From contig CANDAG010000001.1 of NCBI GenBank assembly GCA_947382625.1, forward strand, positions 186,001-250,000: a stretch of DNA of 64,000 nucleotides, in the 5' to 3' direction. Below the pieces are notes generated by a model that had not been told where the DNA came from, searched no databases, and was given only the letters and a program-made list of their open reading frames with translations. Made by a program: the position numbers and the translations under genes. The stretch comes from an uncultured Lachnospiraceae bacterium. GTDB taxonomy: Bacteria > Bacillota > Clostridia > Lachnospirales > Lachnospiraceae. Positions 50,872 to 58,616 of this stretch are shown in pieces; the stretch's first letter is position 1; each line of letters opens with the position of its first letter.

Positions 50872-51678
50872 ATGAGAGAGCTGTGCAGGGCAATTGAAAT
50901 GCCGGAGGAAGTGACAGAGTGCGTGGTGGAGATTGAGGCCGGGATAAGGAATGAGGCGGCCGAAAAGGCTATGGAGAAGCTGTTCATACCTGAAACCTGG
51001 ATGGAGGGACTGGCAGAATTGAAAAGGTGTCTGGGGGAGGATGAAAGAGGATTTAAGATGCTTGCTGGTATGCTGTATTGCTGCCGGAAGACCTGGAGAT
51101 TTTATGAAGAACATGGGATTTCGGGGCAGATTTTTGTGGAGACCATGAAATGTTTCAGCAGGTTTGTAAGGGAGCATAAAGAGAGCTATGGGGTCTATGG
51201 CTTTGACCGGGAGTGGTGGACGGTAAGGCAGCTCTCGGGCAGACTTTTCAGGATCGGGGAACTGGAATATGAGATGAGAACGGAAGGCGGAAAGGCTGTT
51301 ATTGACCTTCATATCCCTTCCGATGCAAGGCTCGAACGGGAGAGGGTGGTTTTATCGATCCGGCAGGGACAGGCGTTTCTGGAAGAAAAATTCCCGGAGT
51401 ATGGAGGCGCCAAAATGCAGTGCCATTCATGGCTGCTTTCTCCCACACTGAAGAAGGTGCTTCTGCCCGGTTCCAATATTTTGGCGTTTCAGGAATTATT
51501 TGATATCGAAATCCTGGGGGAGGATAAAGAAGGGGAATATAAGGTGTGGGTGTTTAAGCGGCCGGATCTTTTGCTGACAGATTTGCCGGAAGACACTTCG
51601 CTTCAAAGAAGGCTGAAAGGCTTTCTGCTCTCCGGAGGAGAAGTGTTGGAGGCCAGAGGGTATTTGAAGAATATTTGA
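50872..51678 (+). CDS. acyltransferase-domain protein (NAT_N / GNAT_C type)
   Basis: 268 residues behind AAAGGA. An N-terminal helical part (ETWMEGLAELKRCLGEDERG, FKMLAGMLYCCRKTWRFYEE) precedes a GNAT-like C-terminal half (WWTVRQLSGRLFRIGELEYE, IDLHIPSDARLERERVVLSI, QCHSWLLSPTLKKVLLPGSN, IFQELFDIEI-like). This two-part layout is that of an uncharacterised Firmicutes acyltransferase family. The C(H)SWLL motif is its strongest landmark. It is 18 bp before the GH31 gene in one operon, so it may act on the same sugar (inference). Confidence 0.75.
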   Translation: MRELCRAIEMPEEVTECVVEIEAGIRNEAAEKAMEKLFIPETWMEGLAELKRCLGEDERGFKMLAGMLYCCRKTWRFYEEHGISGQIFVETMKCFSRFVREHKESYGVYGFDREWWTVRQLSGRLFRIGELEYEMRTEGGKAVIDLHIPSDARLERERVVLSIRQGQAFLEEKFPEYGGAKMQCHSWLLSPTLKKVLLPGSNILAFQELFDIEILGEDKEGEYKVWVFKRPDLLLTDLPEDTSLQRRLKGFLLSGGEVLEARGYLKNI

Positions 51679-51696
51679 AAAAATAGAGGAAAGTAT

Positions 51697-53220
51697 ATGA
51701 ATACAATAAAATTTAATTTTCTGGAAAAGGAATTCTGGTATGGCGGAGCGGTGTATACCGGCTATTTACAGCCTATAGGAGAAAGTGACTGCAGAGAAAT
51801 GGACTTTCGGGAGAATCCTACAGCCAATCAGTTGATGCCATTGTTTGTATCTACAAAAGGAAGATACCTGTGGAGTGAAGAGGGATTCAGGATACAGTTT
51901 GCTGATGGGATGATTCGGGCGGAAGGGATGACGGATATCCTGCTGGGAGAAGGCTATGAGAATCTGCGGGGCGCCTATCTGGCAGCTATGGAGCGGCACT
52001 TCCCGTTTCATGAAATTAAACTGTCCAGAAGGTTTTTTGAGGCACCGGTGTATAATACCTGGATTGAGCTTACATTTTATCAGGCACAGGAGAAAGTTTT
52101 GGAGTATGCCGGAGGAATTTTGGAGCACGGGCTTCCGGCAGGTATTCTCATGATTGACGATGGCTGGTCGCCCTACTACGGCAAATGGGAATTCCGCAGG
52201 GACAATTTTCCCGATGCAAAAAAAATGATCGAACAGCTTCATGAGATGGGATTCCAGGTGATGCTGTGGATTTGTCCGTTTATAACGCCGGATACGGTGG
52301 AATACAGGGAGACCAGAGGGAAAAAGCTGTTGATTGAGACACCGGAGGGAAAGGCGAGGATCACAGAGTGGTGGAACGGACATTCTGCGGCGCTGGATCT
52401 GACAAATCCGGCAGCGCTGGAGTGGCTGAAGGAAAAGCTTGAAGCGCTTCGGGACATTGGGGTAGACGGATTTAAGTTTGATGCGGGAGATCCTTATTAC
52501 TATTTCGAAGAGGATCACATGTACAGGAAGGTCAGCATGAATGAAATGTCCCGTCTTTGGGCTGAGTTTGCAGAGCAGTATGAGTACAATGAAATGCGTG
52601 CCAGCTTTAAGGCAGGCGGATATTCGCTTATGCAGAGACTTTGTGACAAACATCACAGCTGGACTGAAAATGGTGTGGGAGGACTTATGCCGGGAATCCT
52701 GCTGCAGGGCCTGACAGGACATCCTTTTGGAAGTCCGGATATGATCGGGGGCGGAGAATATTTAAGCTTTTGGGAAAACTATGAAAAGAACTTCCAGCAG
52801 GAGCTTTTTGTGCGTTACTGTGAGGTGGCAGCACTGACACCGGTTATGCAGTTTTCCGCAGCGCCGTGGAGACTGCTTGATGAAGAACATTATCAGAAAG
52901 TTATAAGAGCGATGGAAGTCAGAAAAAAATATCTCCCGCAAATATTGGAAGCAGTGGAAACAGCCTGTAAAACGGGGGAACCTATTGTGCGTCATATGGA
53001 ATATGTATTCCCCGGTGAGGGCATGGAGACGGTTATGGATCAGTTCATGATCGGAGAAAATCTTCTTGCTGCACCTGTGGACAGGCAGGGGATTACCAGA
53101 AGAAAGGTAAGGGTTCCCGGAGGAAGATGGAGAGTGGGAGATGAGGTTCTGGAAAGCATCGGAGAGATATTTGAAATAGAACAGACAGATGGGCCATTGG
53201 TTCTGGAAAGGGTTCAGTAA
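51697..53220 (+). CDS. GH31-family alpha-glycosidase
   Basis: 507 residues, shorter than most GH31 enzymes because the N-terminal beta domain is reduced. The catalytic barrel is clear: PVYNTWIELTFYQAQEKVLE, AGILMIDDGWSPYYGKWEF, MGFQVMLWICPFITPD, and the nucleophile in GVDGFKFDAGDPYYY, then AALTPVMQFSAAPWRLLDEE. The KFDAGD signature, in place of the glucosidase type with D-M-N-E, is found in GH31 groups acting on galactosides or other sugars, so calling it an alpha-glucosidase would be unsafe. No signal peptide. Confidence 0.88.
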   Translation: MNTIKFNFLEKEFWYGGAVYTGYLQPIGESDCREMDFRENPTANQLMPLFVSTKGRYLWSEEGFRIQFADGMIRAEGMTDILLGEGYENLRGAYLAAMERHFPFHEIKLSRRFFEAPVYNTWIELTFYQAQEKVLEYAGGILEHGLPAGILMIDDGWSPYYGKWEFRRDNFPDAKKMIEQLHEMGFQVMLWICPFITPDTVEYRETRGKKLLIETPEGKARITEWWNGHSAALDLTNPAALEWLKEKLEALRDIGVDGFKFDAGDPYYYFEEDHMYRKVSMNEMSRLWAEFAEQYEYNEMRASFKAGGYSLMQRLCDKHHSWTENGVGGLMPGILLQGLTGHPFGSPDMIGGGEYLSFWENYEKNFQQELFVRYCEVAALTPVMQFSAAPWRLLDEEHYQKVIRAMEVRKKYLPQILEAVETACKTGEPIVRHMEYVFPGEGMETVMDQFMIGENLLAAPVDRQGITRRKVRVPGGRWRVGDEVLESIGEIFEIEQTDGPLVLERVQ

Positions 53221-53260
53221 GGTAAAGGAACACAAAAAACTTGTCCTTTTTATATAAACA

Positions 53261-53333
53261 GCAGCAGTTTTTGATTGGTGCAGGGGATACTGTACATGGC
53301 TTCCCGTGGACTGTCAAGACTGCTGCTCTTTTT
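53261..53333 (+). terminator. terminator after GH31
   Basis: AGCAGCAGT near 53262 pairs with ACTGCTGCT near 53323 across a long loop, followed by CTTTTT. The remaining gap to metN (53334-53520) holds no gene. I looked for an S-box or other riboswitch and saw none. Confidence 0.6.
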
Positions 53334-53520
53334 AAGTTTAACCTGGGAAGGGAAATTCCTGCATTGCACGGAATAAGGCTTTATGTTAAGATAGTAAGGG
53401 CTTGAGAAAGGTATGCTTTAACATGTGACATAATAATACCGGAAACAGACGGTAAGAACGTGTGGATTCGGCTTGGGGTTTTGCAAAATGATACAGGAAG
53501 AAATGAGGTCAGAGGAACGG

Positions 53521-54534
53521 ATGGAGACGGTCATTCAGATTCAGAATGTAACGAAAACCTTTGTGGGGAAGGATAACCGGGTGGAGGCCCTTAAGGGGAT
53601 CAACCTGGAAATACATAAAGGGGAGATTTACGGCATCATCGGTATGAGCGGCGCCGGGAAATCAACCCTGGTAAGGTGCCTTAACTTTTTGGAGAGGCCG
53701 ACATCGGGTACGGTCCTGATCGAGGGGAAGGATCTCTCGACCATGAGCGACGGGGAGCTGCGCAGTACCCGGACCCAGATCGCGATGATCTTTCAGCATT
53801 TTAATCTGCTGATGCAGAGAACGGTCATTGATAATATATGCTTTCCTTTAGAGATCACCAAGGTGCCAAGGAAGGATGCCCTTGCAAGGGCAAGAGAGCT
53901 GCTTGAGATAGTGGGACTTTCGGAGAAGGAGCTGGCCTATCCGGCCCAGCTTTCCGGCGGCCAGAAGCAGAGGGTGGCCATCGCCAGGGCCCTTGCCACA
54001 AATCCCAAGATCCTGCTTTGCGACGAGGCCACCAGCGCCCTTGATCCCAAGACCACCAGAGCAATTCTGGGGCTTCTGAAAGAAATCAACGAAAAGTACG
54101 GGATCACTATTGTGATCATTACCCACGAGATGGCGGTGGTGCAGGAGATCTGTTCCCACGTGGCCATCATAGATGAGGGTGTGCTTGCGGAAACCGGTAC
54201 GGTGACCGAGGTGTTCCAGAGACCGAAATCCAGGGCCGCCAAGAAGCTGGTGTTCCAGGGGGAAGGCGAACAGCATCTGGAAATGAAAGGAAAGCGGTGC
54301 ATCCGCATCGTCTTTACCAGTAACTCCTCTTTTGAACCGGTGATCGCAAATATGGTACTGACCTGTAAGATGCCGGTGAATATCCTGCTGGCGGACACCC
54401 GGGATATCGGCGGCGTGGCCCACGGGCAGATGATCCTTCAGCTGCCGGAGGATCACAAGACGGCAGAGAGCATGATAGAGTATCTGAAAACAAGAAAACT
54501 GGAAGTGGAGGAGCTTGATAATTATGTGGGATAG
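53521..54534 (+). CDS. metN: methionine-type ABC importer ATPase
   Basis: 337 residues from ATG 53521 after GAGGAACGG; upstream in-frame ATGs at 53488 and 53503 are possible. Walker A GMSGAGKST, signature LSGGQKQRVAIARAL, Walker B ILLCDEATSALDP, switch His in IITHEMAV. The C-terminal ~75 residues (RIVFTSNSSFEPVIANMVLT, VNILLADTRDIGGVAHGQMI) are the NIL domain that senses methionine in MetN. Overlaps metI. No metQ binding-protein gene follows. Confidence 0.93.
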   Translation: METVIQIQNVTKTFVGKDNRVEALKGINLEIHKGEIYGIIGMSGAGKSTLVRCLNFLERPTSGTVLIEGKDLSTMSDGELRSTRTQIAMIFQHFNLLMQRTVIDNICFPLEITKVPRKDALARARELLEIVGLSEKELAYPAQLSGGQKQRVAIARALATNPKILLCDEATSALDPKTTRAILGLLKEINEKYGITIVIITHEMAVVQEICSHVAIIDEGVLAETGTVTEVFQRPKSRAAKKLVFQGEGEQHLEMKGKRCIRIVFTSNSSFEPVIANMVLTCKMPVNILLADTRDIGGVAHGQMILQLPEDHKTAESMIEYLKTRKLEVEELDNYVG

Positions 54535-55189
54535 TCAAACGATAATGATGATAGTGGAAGGGACGGGAGTGACCCTTTATATGACCCTGGTTTCTACCCT
54601 GATCGCCTATTTGCTGGGGCTTCCCATAGGCATTTTGCTGGTAGTGACAGCGCCGGGAGGCTTAAAGCCGGTAAAGCTCCTTTATAAAATATTGGATGTG
54701 GTGGTAAATATTGTCAGGAGTATTCCGTTCCTGATCTTACTTATGCTGATCATTCCTTTTACACGGTTTATTGTAGGGAAGAGCTACGGGGCTACGGCAA
54801 CTATCGTTCCGCTGGCTCTGGCGGCGGCGCCTTTTGTGGCAAGACTGGTGGAGTCCTCCCTGTTGGAGGTGGATCATGGGGTCATTGAGGCCGCCCAGAG
54901 TATGGGAGCAGGTCTTGGGACAATTATCTGGAAGGTGCTTCTGGCGGAGGCCAGAGTTTCTCTGATCGTAGGGGGTACCATTTCTCTCGGGACGATTTTG
55001 GGCTATTCGGCCATGGCCGGAGTGGTAGGCGGCGGCGGCCTGGGCGACATTGCCATCCGGTACGGATATTATCGTTATCAGGGTGATATCATGATCGTGA
55101 CGGTAATATTGCTGGTGGTATTGGTGCAGGTCCTTCAGATGATCGGCACAAGGCTTTCCAAAAAGCTGGACAGAAGGATCACAGGCTAA
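54524..55189 (+). CDS. metI: methionine-type ABC importer permease
   Basis: 221 residues from ATG 54524, overlapping metN by 11 bp. Five hydrophobic segments. GTGVTLYMTLVSTLIAYLLG, VNIVRSIPFLILLMLIIPFT and the ATPase-coupling loop ESSLLEVDHGVIEAAQSMGA are close to the MetI pattern. Followed 20 bp later by queC in the same direction, with no terminator between, so metNI and the queuosine genes may be one transcript. Confidence 0.92.
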   Translation: MWDSQTIMMIVEGTGVTLYMTLVSTLIAYLLGLPIGILLVVTAPGGLKPVKLLYKILDVVVNIVRSIPFLILLMLIIPFTRFIVGKSYGATATIVPLALAAAPFVARLVESSLLEVDHGVIEAAQSMGAGLGTIIWKVLLAEARVSLIVGGTISLGTILGYSAMAGVVGGGGLGDIAIRYGYYRYQGDIMIVTVILLVVLVQVLQMIGTRLSKKLDRRITG

Positions 55190-55209
55190 AGCAGGAAGAG
55201 GGGAGAATT

Positions 55210-55896
55210 ATGAAAGCACTGGTTTTATCAAGCGGGGGCATTGATTCTACTACATGCCTTGGGCTTGCGGTGGATAAGTACGGGAAGGAGAATGTGATGA
55301 GCCTTTCCGTATTTTATGGACAAAAGCACGTAAAAGAGCTTGCGGCGGCGAAGAAGATCGCCGCCTTTTATCAGGTAGAGCACAGGGAACTGGATATGGG
55401 AGTGATCTTTGCAGATTCCGACTGTACCCTGCTTCAGGGGCGGGGGGAGGTTCCTCAGGGAGATTATGCAAGCCAGCAGCAGGAGGCGAAGGGAGAGCCG
55501 GTGTCCACTTATGTTCCATTCCGGAACGGACTTTTCCTGGCAGCAGCAGCGTCCGTTGCTCTGGCAAGGGGCTGTGAGGAAATTTACTATGGCGCCCATG
55601 CCGATGACAGCGCAGGTAATGCTTATCCGGATACCTCTGAAGCATTCAATGAGGCGATGGGACAGGCAATCCATGAGGGGAGCGGCAAAGCGCTGAAGGT
55701 GGTGGCTCCTTTTATAAGAAGCCGCAAATCCCAGGTGGTTGAGACGGGGCTTAAGCTTCACGCGCCCTATGCGCTGACCTGGTCCTGCTATGAGGGCGGC
55801 GAAAAGCCCTGCGGAAGGTGCGCCACATGCATCGACAGAAAGAAGGCTTTTGCAATAAACGGCGTGGAAGATCCGGCGGAGTACACGCAGGAATAG
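55210..55896 (+). CDS. queC: 7-cyano-7-deazaguanine synthase
   Basis: 228 residues behind AGGAAGAGGGG. Converts carboxy-deazaguanine to preQ0 with ATP and ammonia. PP-loop SSGGIDSTTCLG, then SVFYGQKHVKELAAAKKIA, YVPFRNGLFLAAAASVAL, GAHADDSAGNAYPD and the zinc cysteines in CYEGGEKPCGRCATCIDRK. Complete. queD and queE are not in the window, although their product is the substrate. Confidence 0.95.
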   Translation: MKALVLSSGGIDSTTCLGLAVDKYGKENVMSLSVFYGQKHVKELAAAKKIAAFYQVEHRELDMGVIFADSDCTLLQGRGEVPQGDYASQQQEAKGEPVSTYVPFRNGLFLAAAASVALARGCEEIYYGAHADDSAGNAYPDTSEAFNEAMGQAIHEGSGKALKVVAPFIRSRKSQVVETGLKLHAPYALTWSCYEGGEKPCGRCATCIDRKKAFAINGVEDPAEYTQE

Positions 55897-55941
55897 AAGA
55901 ATAAAAGAAGAATAGAAGAATAGAAGAAGGATAAAAGAAGG
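55891..55941 (+). repeat. purine-rich imperfect repeats (AATAGAAG / ATAAAAGAAG)
   Basis: A stretch of short A/G-rich units just after queC: GAATAGAAGAATAAAAGAAG, then the same words repeated. No hairpin. It overlaps the last codon and lies 43 bp before the transporter gene. Confidence 0.55.
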
Positions 55942-55983
55942 AACGAGGGAGGAGGACTGTCGATAGAAGGCAGGTTATGAAAA

Positions 55984-56670
55984 ATGACTAATTCAATTTT
56001 ATTTGTGGGATCTATTGTATTTTATTTATGTGCGGTGATCGCGGCCTATAAGTGGTTTGGAAAGACAGGGCTTTATGTTTTCACAGCCATTTCGGCAATC
56101 CTGGCCAATATACAGGTCTGCAAAAATGTGGACATGTTCGGGCTTTCTACCACTGCCGGAAATGTATTGTATGCGGCAAGCTTTCTGGTGACAGACATCC
56201 TGTCCGAAAAATACGGAAAAAAGGCCGCCAAAAAGGCGGTTTATGTGGGGATTTTCACAACGGTGATATTTTTAGTGGGAATGCAGGGGATGCTCTCCCT
56301 TACCCCCAACAGCAGTGATATCATGGATCCGGCCATGCAGCAGCTCTTCGGGCTGGTACCTCGGGTTGCCATAGCCAGTATTGTAGGTTATATGTGTTCC
56401 CAGACCATTGATGTAACACTGTATCATTTTATATGGAAAAAGACCGGTGATAATGAAAAGTGGCTCTGGACAAGGAACTGCGGGTCAACCCTTACCTCCC
56501 AGGCAGTGGATACGGTGGTCTTTACCTTTATTGCCTTCTGGGGGATTTATGAGACAGGAGTTTTTGTGAGTATTCTGCTCACCACTTATCTGTTCAAGGC
56601 TATCGTAGCCTTCTGCGACACTCCTTTTGTCTACCTGGCAAGGAAGCTTAAGGTGAAGGAAGAAAACTAA
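55984..56670 (+). CDS. queuosine precursor transporter (YhhQ/QPTR family)
   Basis: 228 residues, six hydrophobic segments. Family marks: FLVTDILSEKYGKKAAKKAV and SQTIDVTLYHFIWKKTGDNE, WLWTRNCGSTLTSQAVDTVV with FTFIAFWG, and a final TTYLFKAIVAFCDTPFVYLA. Members import preQ0 or preQ1. The gene lies between queC and queF, which supports the role. Salvage plus partial synthesis would explain the missing queD and queE here. Confidence 0.92.
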   Translation: MTNSILFVGSIVFYLCAVIAAYKWFGKTGLYVFTAISAILANIQVCKNVDMFGLSTTAGNVLYAASFLVTDILSEKYGKKAAKKAVYVGIFTTVIFLVGMQGMLSLTPNSSDIMDPAMQQLFGLVPRVAIASIVGYMCSQTIDVTLYHFIWKKTGDNEKWLWTRNCGSTLTSQAVDTVVFTFIAFWGIYETGVFVSILLTTYLFKAIVAFCDTPFVYLARKLKVKEEN

Positions 56671-56703
56671 ACGCTGCCACGCTTCGCGAGTCAGCTTATT
56701 TAT
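56668..56703. repeat. third copy of the 36-bp hairpin repeat
   Basis: TAAACGCTGCCACGCTTCGC followed by GAGTCAGCTTATTTAT, matching units 34292-34363 at most positions. It starts at the stop codon of the transporter gene and ends 18 bp before queF. Confidence 0.65.
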
Positions 56704-56721
56704 TAAGGAAGGGGAATCAAA

Positions 56722-57192
56722 ATGGATCAGCTAAAAGCACTTGGAAAGAAAACAGAATATAAGATGGATTACGCTCCGGAGGTTTTGGAATGGGTGGAAA
56801 ATAAGCATAAGGAGAATGACTACTTTATTAAGTTCAATTGTCCGGAGTTTACCTCTCTTTGTCCTATTACCGGTCAGCCGGATTTTGCCACGATATACAT
56901 TTCCTATGTTCCGGCAGAGAAGATGGTGGAGAGTAAATCCTTAAAGCTTTATCTTTTTTCCTACAGAAATCATGGGGATTTTCATGAGGATTGCTGCAAT
57001 AAGATCATGAAGGATCTGATCAGGCTTTTAGATCCGAAATATATCGAGGTTTGGGGCAAGTTTTTGCCCAGGGGCGGTCTTTCCATCGATCCCTACTGCA
57101 ATTATGGCAAAAAGGGAACCAGGTGGGAGGAGGTTGCCTTTAACCGCCTTGCCAATCATGATCTTTATCCGGAGAAGGTGGATAATCGGTAA
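56722..57192 (+). CDS. queF: NADPH-dependent preQ0 reductase
   Basis: 156 residues, the short single-domain (YkvM) type. Reduces the nitrile of preQ0 to preQ1. Cys47 in [15 protein letters not shown] forms the thioimide; Asp54 follows. [20 protein letters not shown] is the NADPH and substrate block, and [12 protein letters not shown] closes the fold. Follows queC and the transporter. Confidence 0.95.
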   Translation: MDQLKALGKKTEYKMDYAPEVLEWVENKHKENDYFIKFNCPEFTSLCPITGQPDFATIYISYVPAEKMVESKSLKLYLFSYRNHGDFHEDCCNKIMKDLIRLLDPKYIEVWGKFLPRGGLSIDPYCNYGKKGTRWEEVAFNRLANHDLYPEKVDNR

Positions 57193-57265
57193 TAGTCATC
57201 ACAGTATCCTTCGGGGCGTTTCCGCCCGGCGTATCAGTCAGTATTTCAGATCAACAAGTTAATTC

Positions 57266-57307
57266 GGCTCAGATTTCTGTTGCACGGTACAGAGTCTGAG
57301 CCTTTAT
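57266..57307 (+). terminator. terminator after queF
   Basis: GGCTCAGA (57266-57273) pairs with TCTGAGCC (57295-57302), followed by TTTAT. It is 73 bp after the queF stop. The rest of the 303-bp gap holds the LacI promoter described next. Confidence 0.75.
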
Positions 57308-57358
57308 ATTGTGCATTGTTCACAAATTATTTGCGGAAAAAATAGCAATAATTTTAAA

Positions 57359-57406
57359 TTGACAGTCAGAGTGAACAGTGTTACTATAAAGTTAACACGT
57401 GTAAAC
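57359..57406 (+). promoter_or_regulatory. promoter and LacI-type operator of the sugar operon
   Basis: TTGACA (57359-57364), 17 bp, TACTAT (57382-57387). Immediately downstream GTTAACACGTGTAAAC (57391-57406) is a nearly perfect 16-bp palindrome with the central CG of LacI-family sites. Its place at the transcription start suits repression by the LacI protein encoded next. Confidence 0.75.
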
Positions 57407-57495
57407 AGAACATATACTCTAATGAATAGCGTTTGGGGCGTTACAAAGCAAAAAGGCAATTTCTAATGTTGTTGACTACAGAAAGTGAGCAATGA

Positions 57496-58590
57496 ATGGA
57501 AAAGATCACACGGATGACTTTGGAGGGGATTGCCGCAGAGATCGGTATTTCCAGAACTACCATCTACAAGGTGCTGAAGGACAAGGGAAATGTCAGCGAG
57601 AAGACCAGGGATACGGTGATGGCGGCGCTGGAGAAATATCATTATGTGCAGAACAAAAATGCCAGGAATCTTGCCCTGAATAAGAGGTACCCTATTGGCT
57701 ATGTGGGATTTCGCTCCAGAAGCTCCAATTACTTTTCTCCCAAAATCCGGGAGGGCTCCCAGCGGGCGATCAGGGAATTCGGAGATGATGGCCTGGAGGT
57801 GCTTTTTGCAGAATTTGATGTGGAAAAGCCCCGTCAGCAGATCGATGAGGTGGATCGCCTTTTGAAACAGGGAGTGAGAAGCTTTGTACTGGCTTTTTCC
57901 GATGAAGGGGTAGTGGAGGAGATCCTGGGGAAATTGCGGGAAGAGAATTGTCTTGTGGTACTCCTTAGCCGGGATTGGGGAAACGACGGTGGGGATTATT
58001 ATGTGGGCGTGGACTATTACCGCAGCGGCCGGCTGGCAGCAGAGCTGTTGGGCAAAATGCTGCCGGAGAGATCCGATTCTGCCGGGCGGCTTCAAAGCAG
58101 GAAGATCTATATTCCGGTGACGAAGGAATATGACAGCAACCGGGACATCCATGCGAGACTGAAGGGATTTCTGGATAAGCTGGAGGAATTTCCGGCCTGT
58201 CAGGTTCTTCCCATCCGGCATGGGCTGGTGGAGGAGGAACAGATTTATCAGGAGGTCATTTCCCATATTAAAAAGGAACCGGAGCTGGCGGGCATTTTTG
58301 ACCTGACCTATCGTCTTGATGTGACGGCCAGAGCACTCAGGGACTGCGGCAGGACCGGGATCAGGCTGGTAGGCTTCGATCTGTTTCGGGAGATTGAAAA
58401 GGATATTGCGGATTCTGTGATCGATGCGGTGGTGTATCAGGATCTGAGCAATCAGGCATATCTTGGGATCAGGCTTCTGTTTGAGGAGATGTGCTACGGG
58501 ATCACCCATGAGAAAAAGAAATTTTACTCCAAGCCGGAGATCGTCACATCAGAAAATCTCTGTTACTTTGGCGGGAGTGAGCTGGAATGA
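57496..58590 (+). CDS. LacI-family regulator
   Basis: 364 residues. Helix-turn-helix and hinge: MTLEGIAAEIGISRTTIYKV and LKDKGNVSEKTRDTVMAALE; the hinge NARNLALNK follows. Periplasmic-binding-like sugar domain (YPIGYVGFRSRSSNYFSPKI, FDLTYRLDVTARALRD, RLVGFDLFREIEKDIADSVI). Translationally close to the kinase gene, which starts 26 bp later. Likely local repressor of the operon, acting at 57391-57406. Confidence 0.92.
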   Translation: MEKITRMTLEGIAAEIGISRTTIYKVLKDKGNVSEKTRDTVMAALEKYHYVQNKNARNLALNKRYPIGYVGFRSRSSNYFSPKIREGSQRAIREFGDDGLEVLFAEFDVEKPRQQIDEVDRLLKQGVRSFVLAFSDEGVVEEILGKLREENCLVVLLSRDWGNDGGDYYVGVDYYRSGRLAAELLGKMLPERSDSAGRLQSRKIYIPVTKEYDSNRDIHARLKGFLDKLEEFPACQVLPIRHGLVEEEQIYQEVISHIKKEPELAGIFDLTYRLDVTARALRDCGRTGIRLVGFDLFREIEKDIADSVIDAVVYQDLSNQAYLGIRLLFEEMCYGITHEKKKFYSKPEIVTSENLCYFGGSELE

Positions 58591-58616
58591 CAGCAAAGAG
58601 AGAAAGGAGGATTATC

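Noticed and set aside
53334-53520. SAM (S-box) or preQ1 riboswitch ahead of metN-queC
   Set aside because: I found neither the S-box kink-turn/AGA pattern nor a preQ1 aptamer with A-rich tail. Only AT-rich promoter-like sequence is present.
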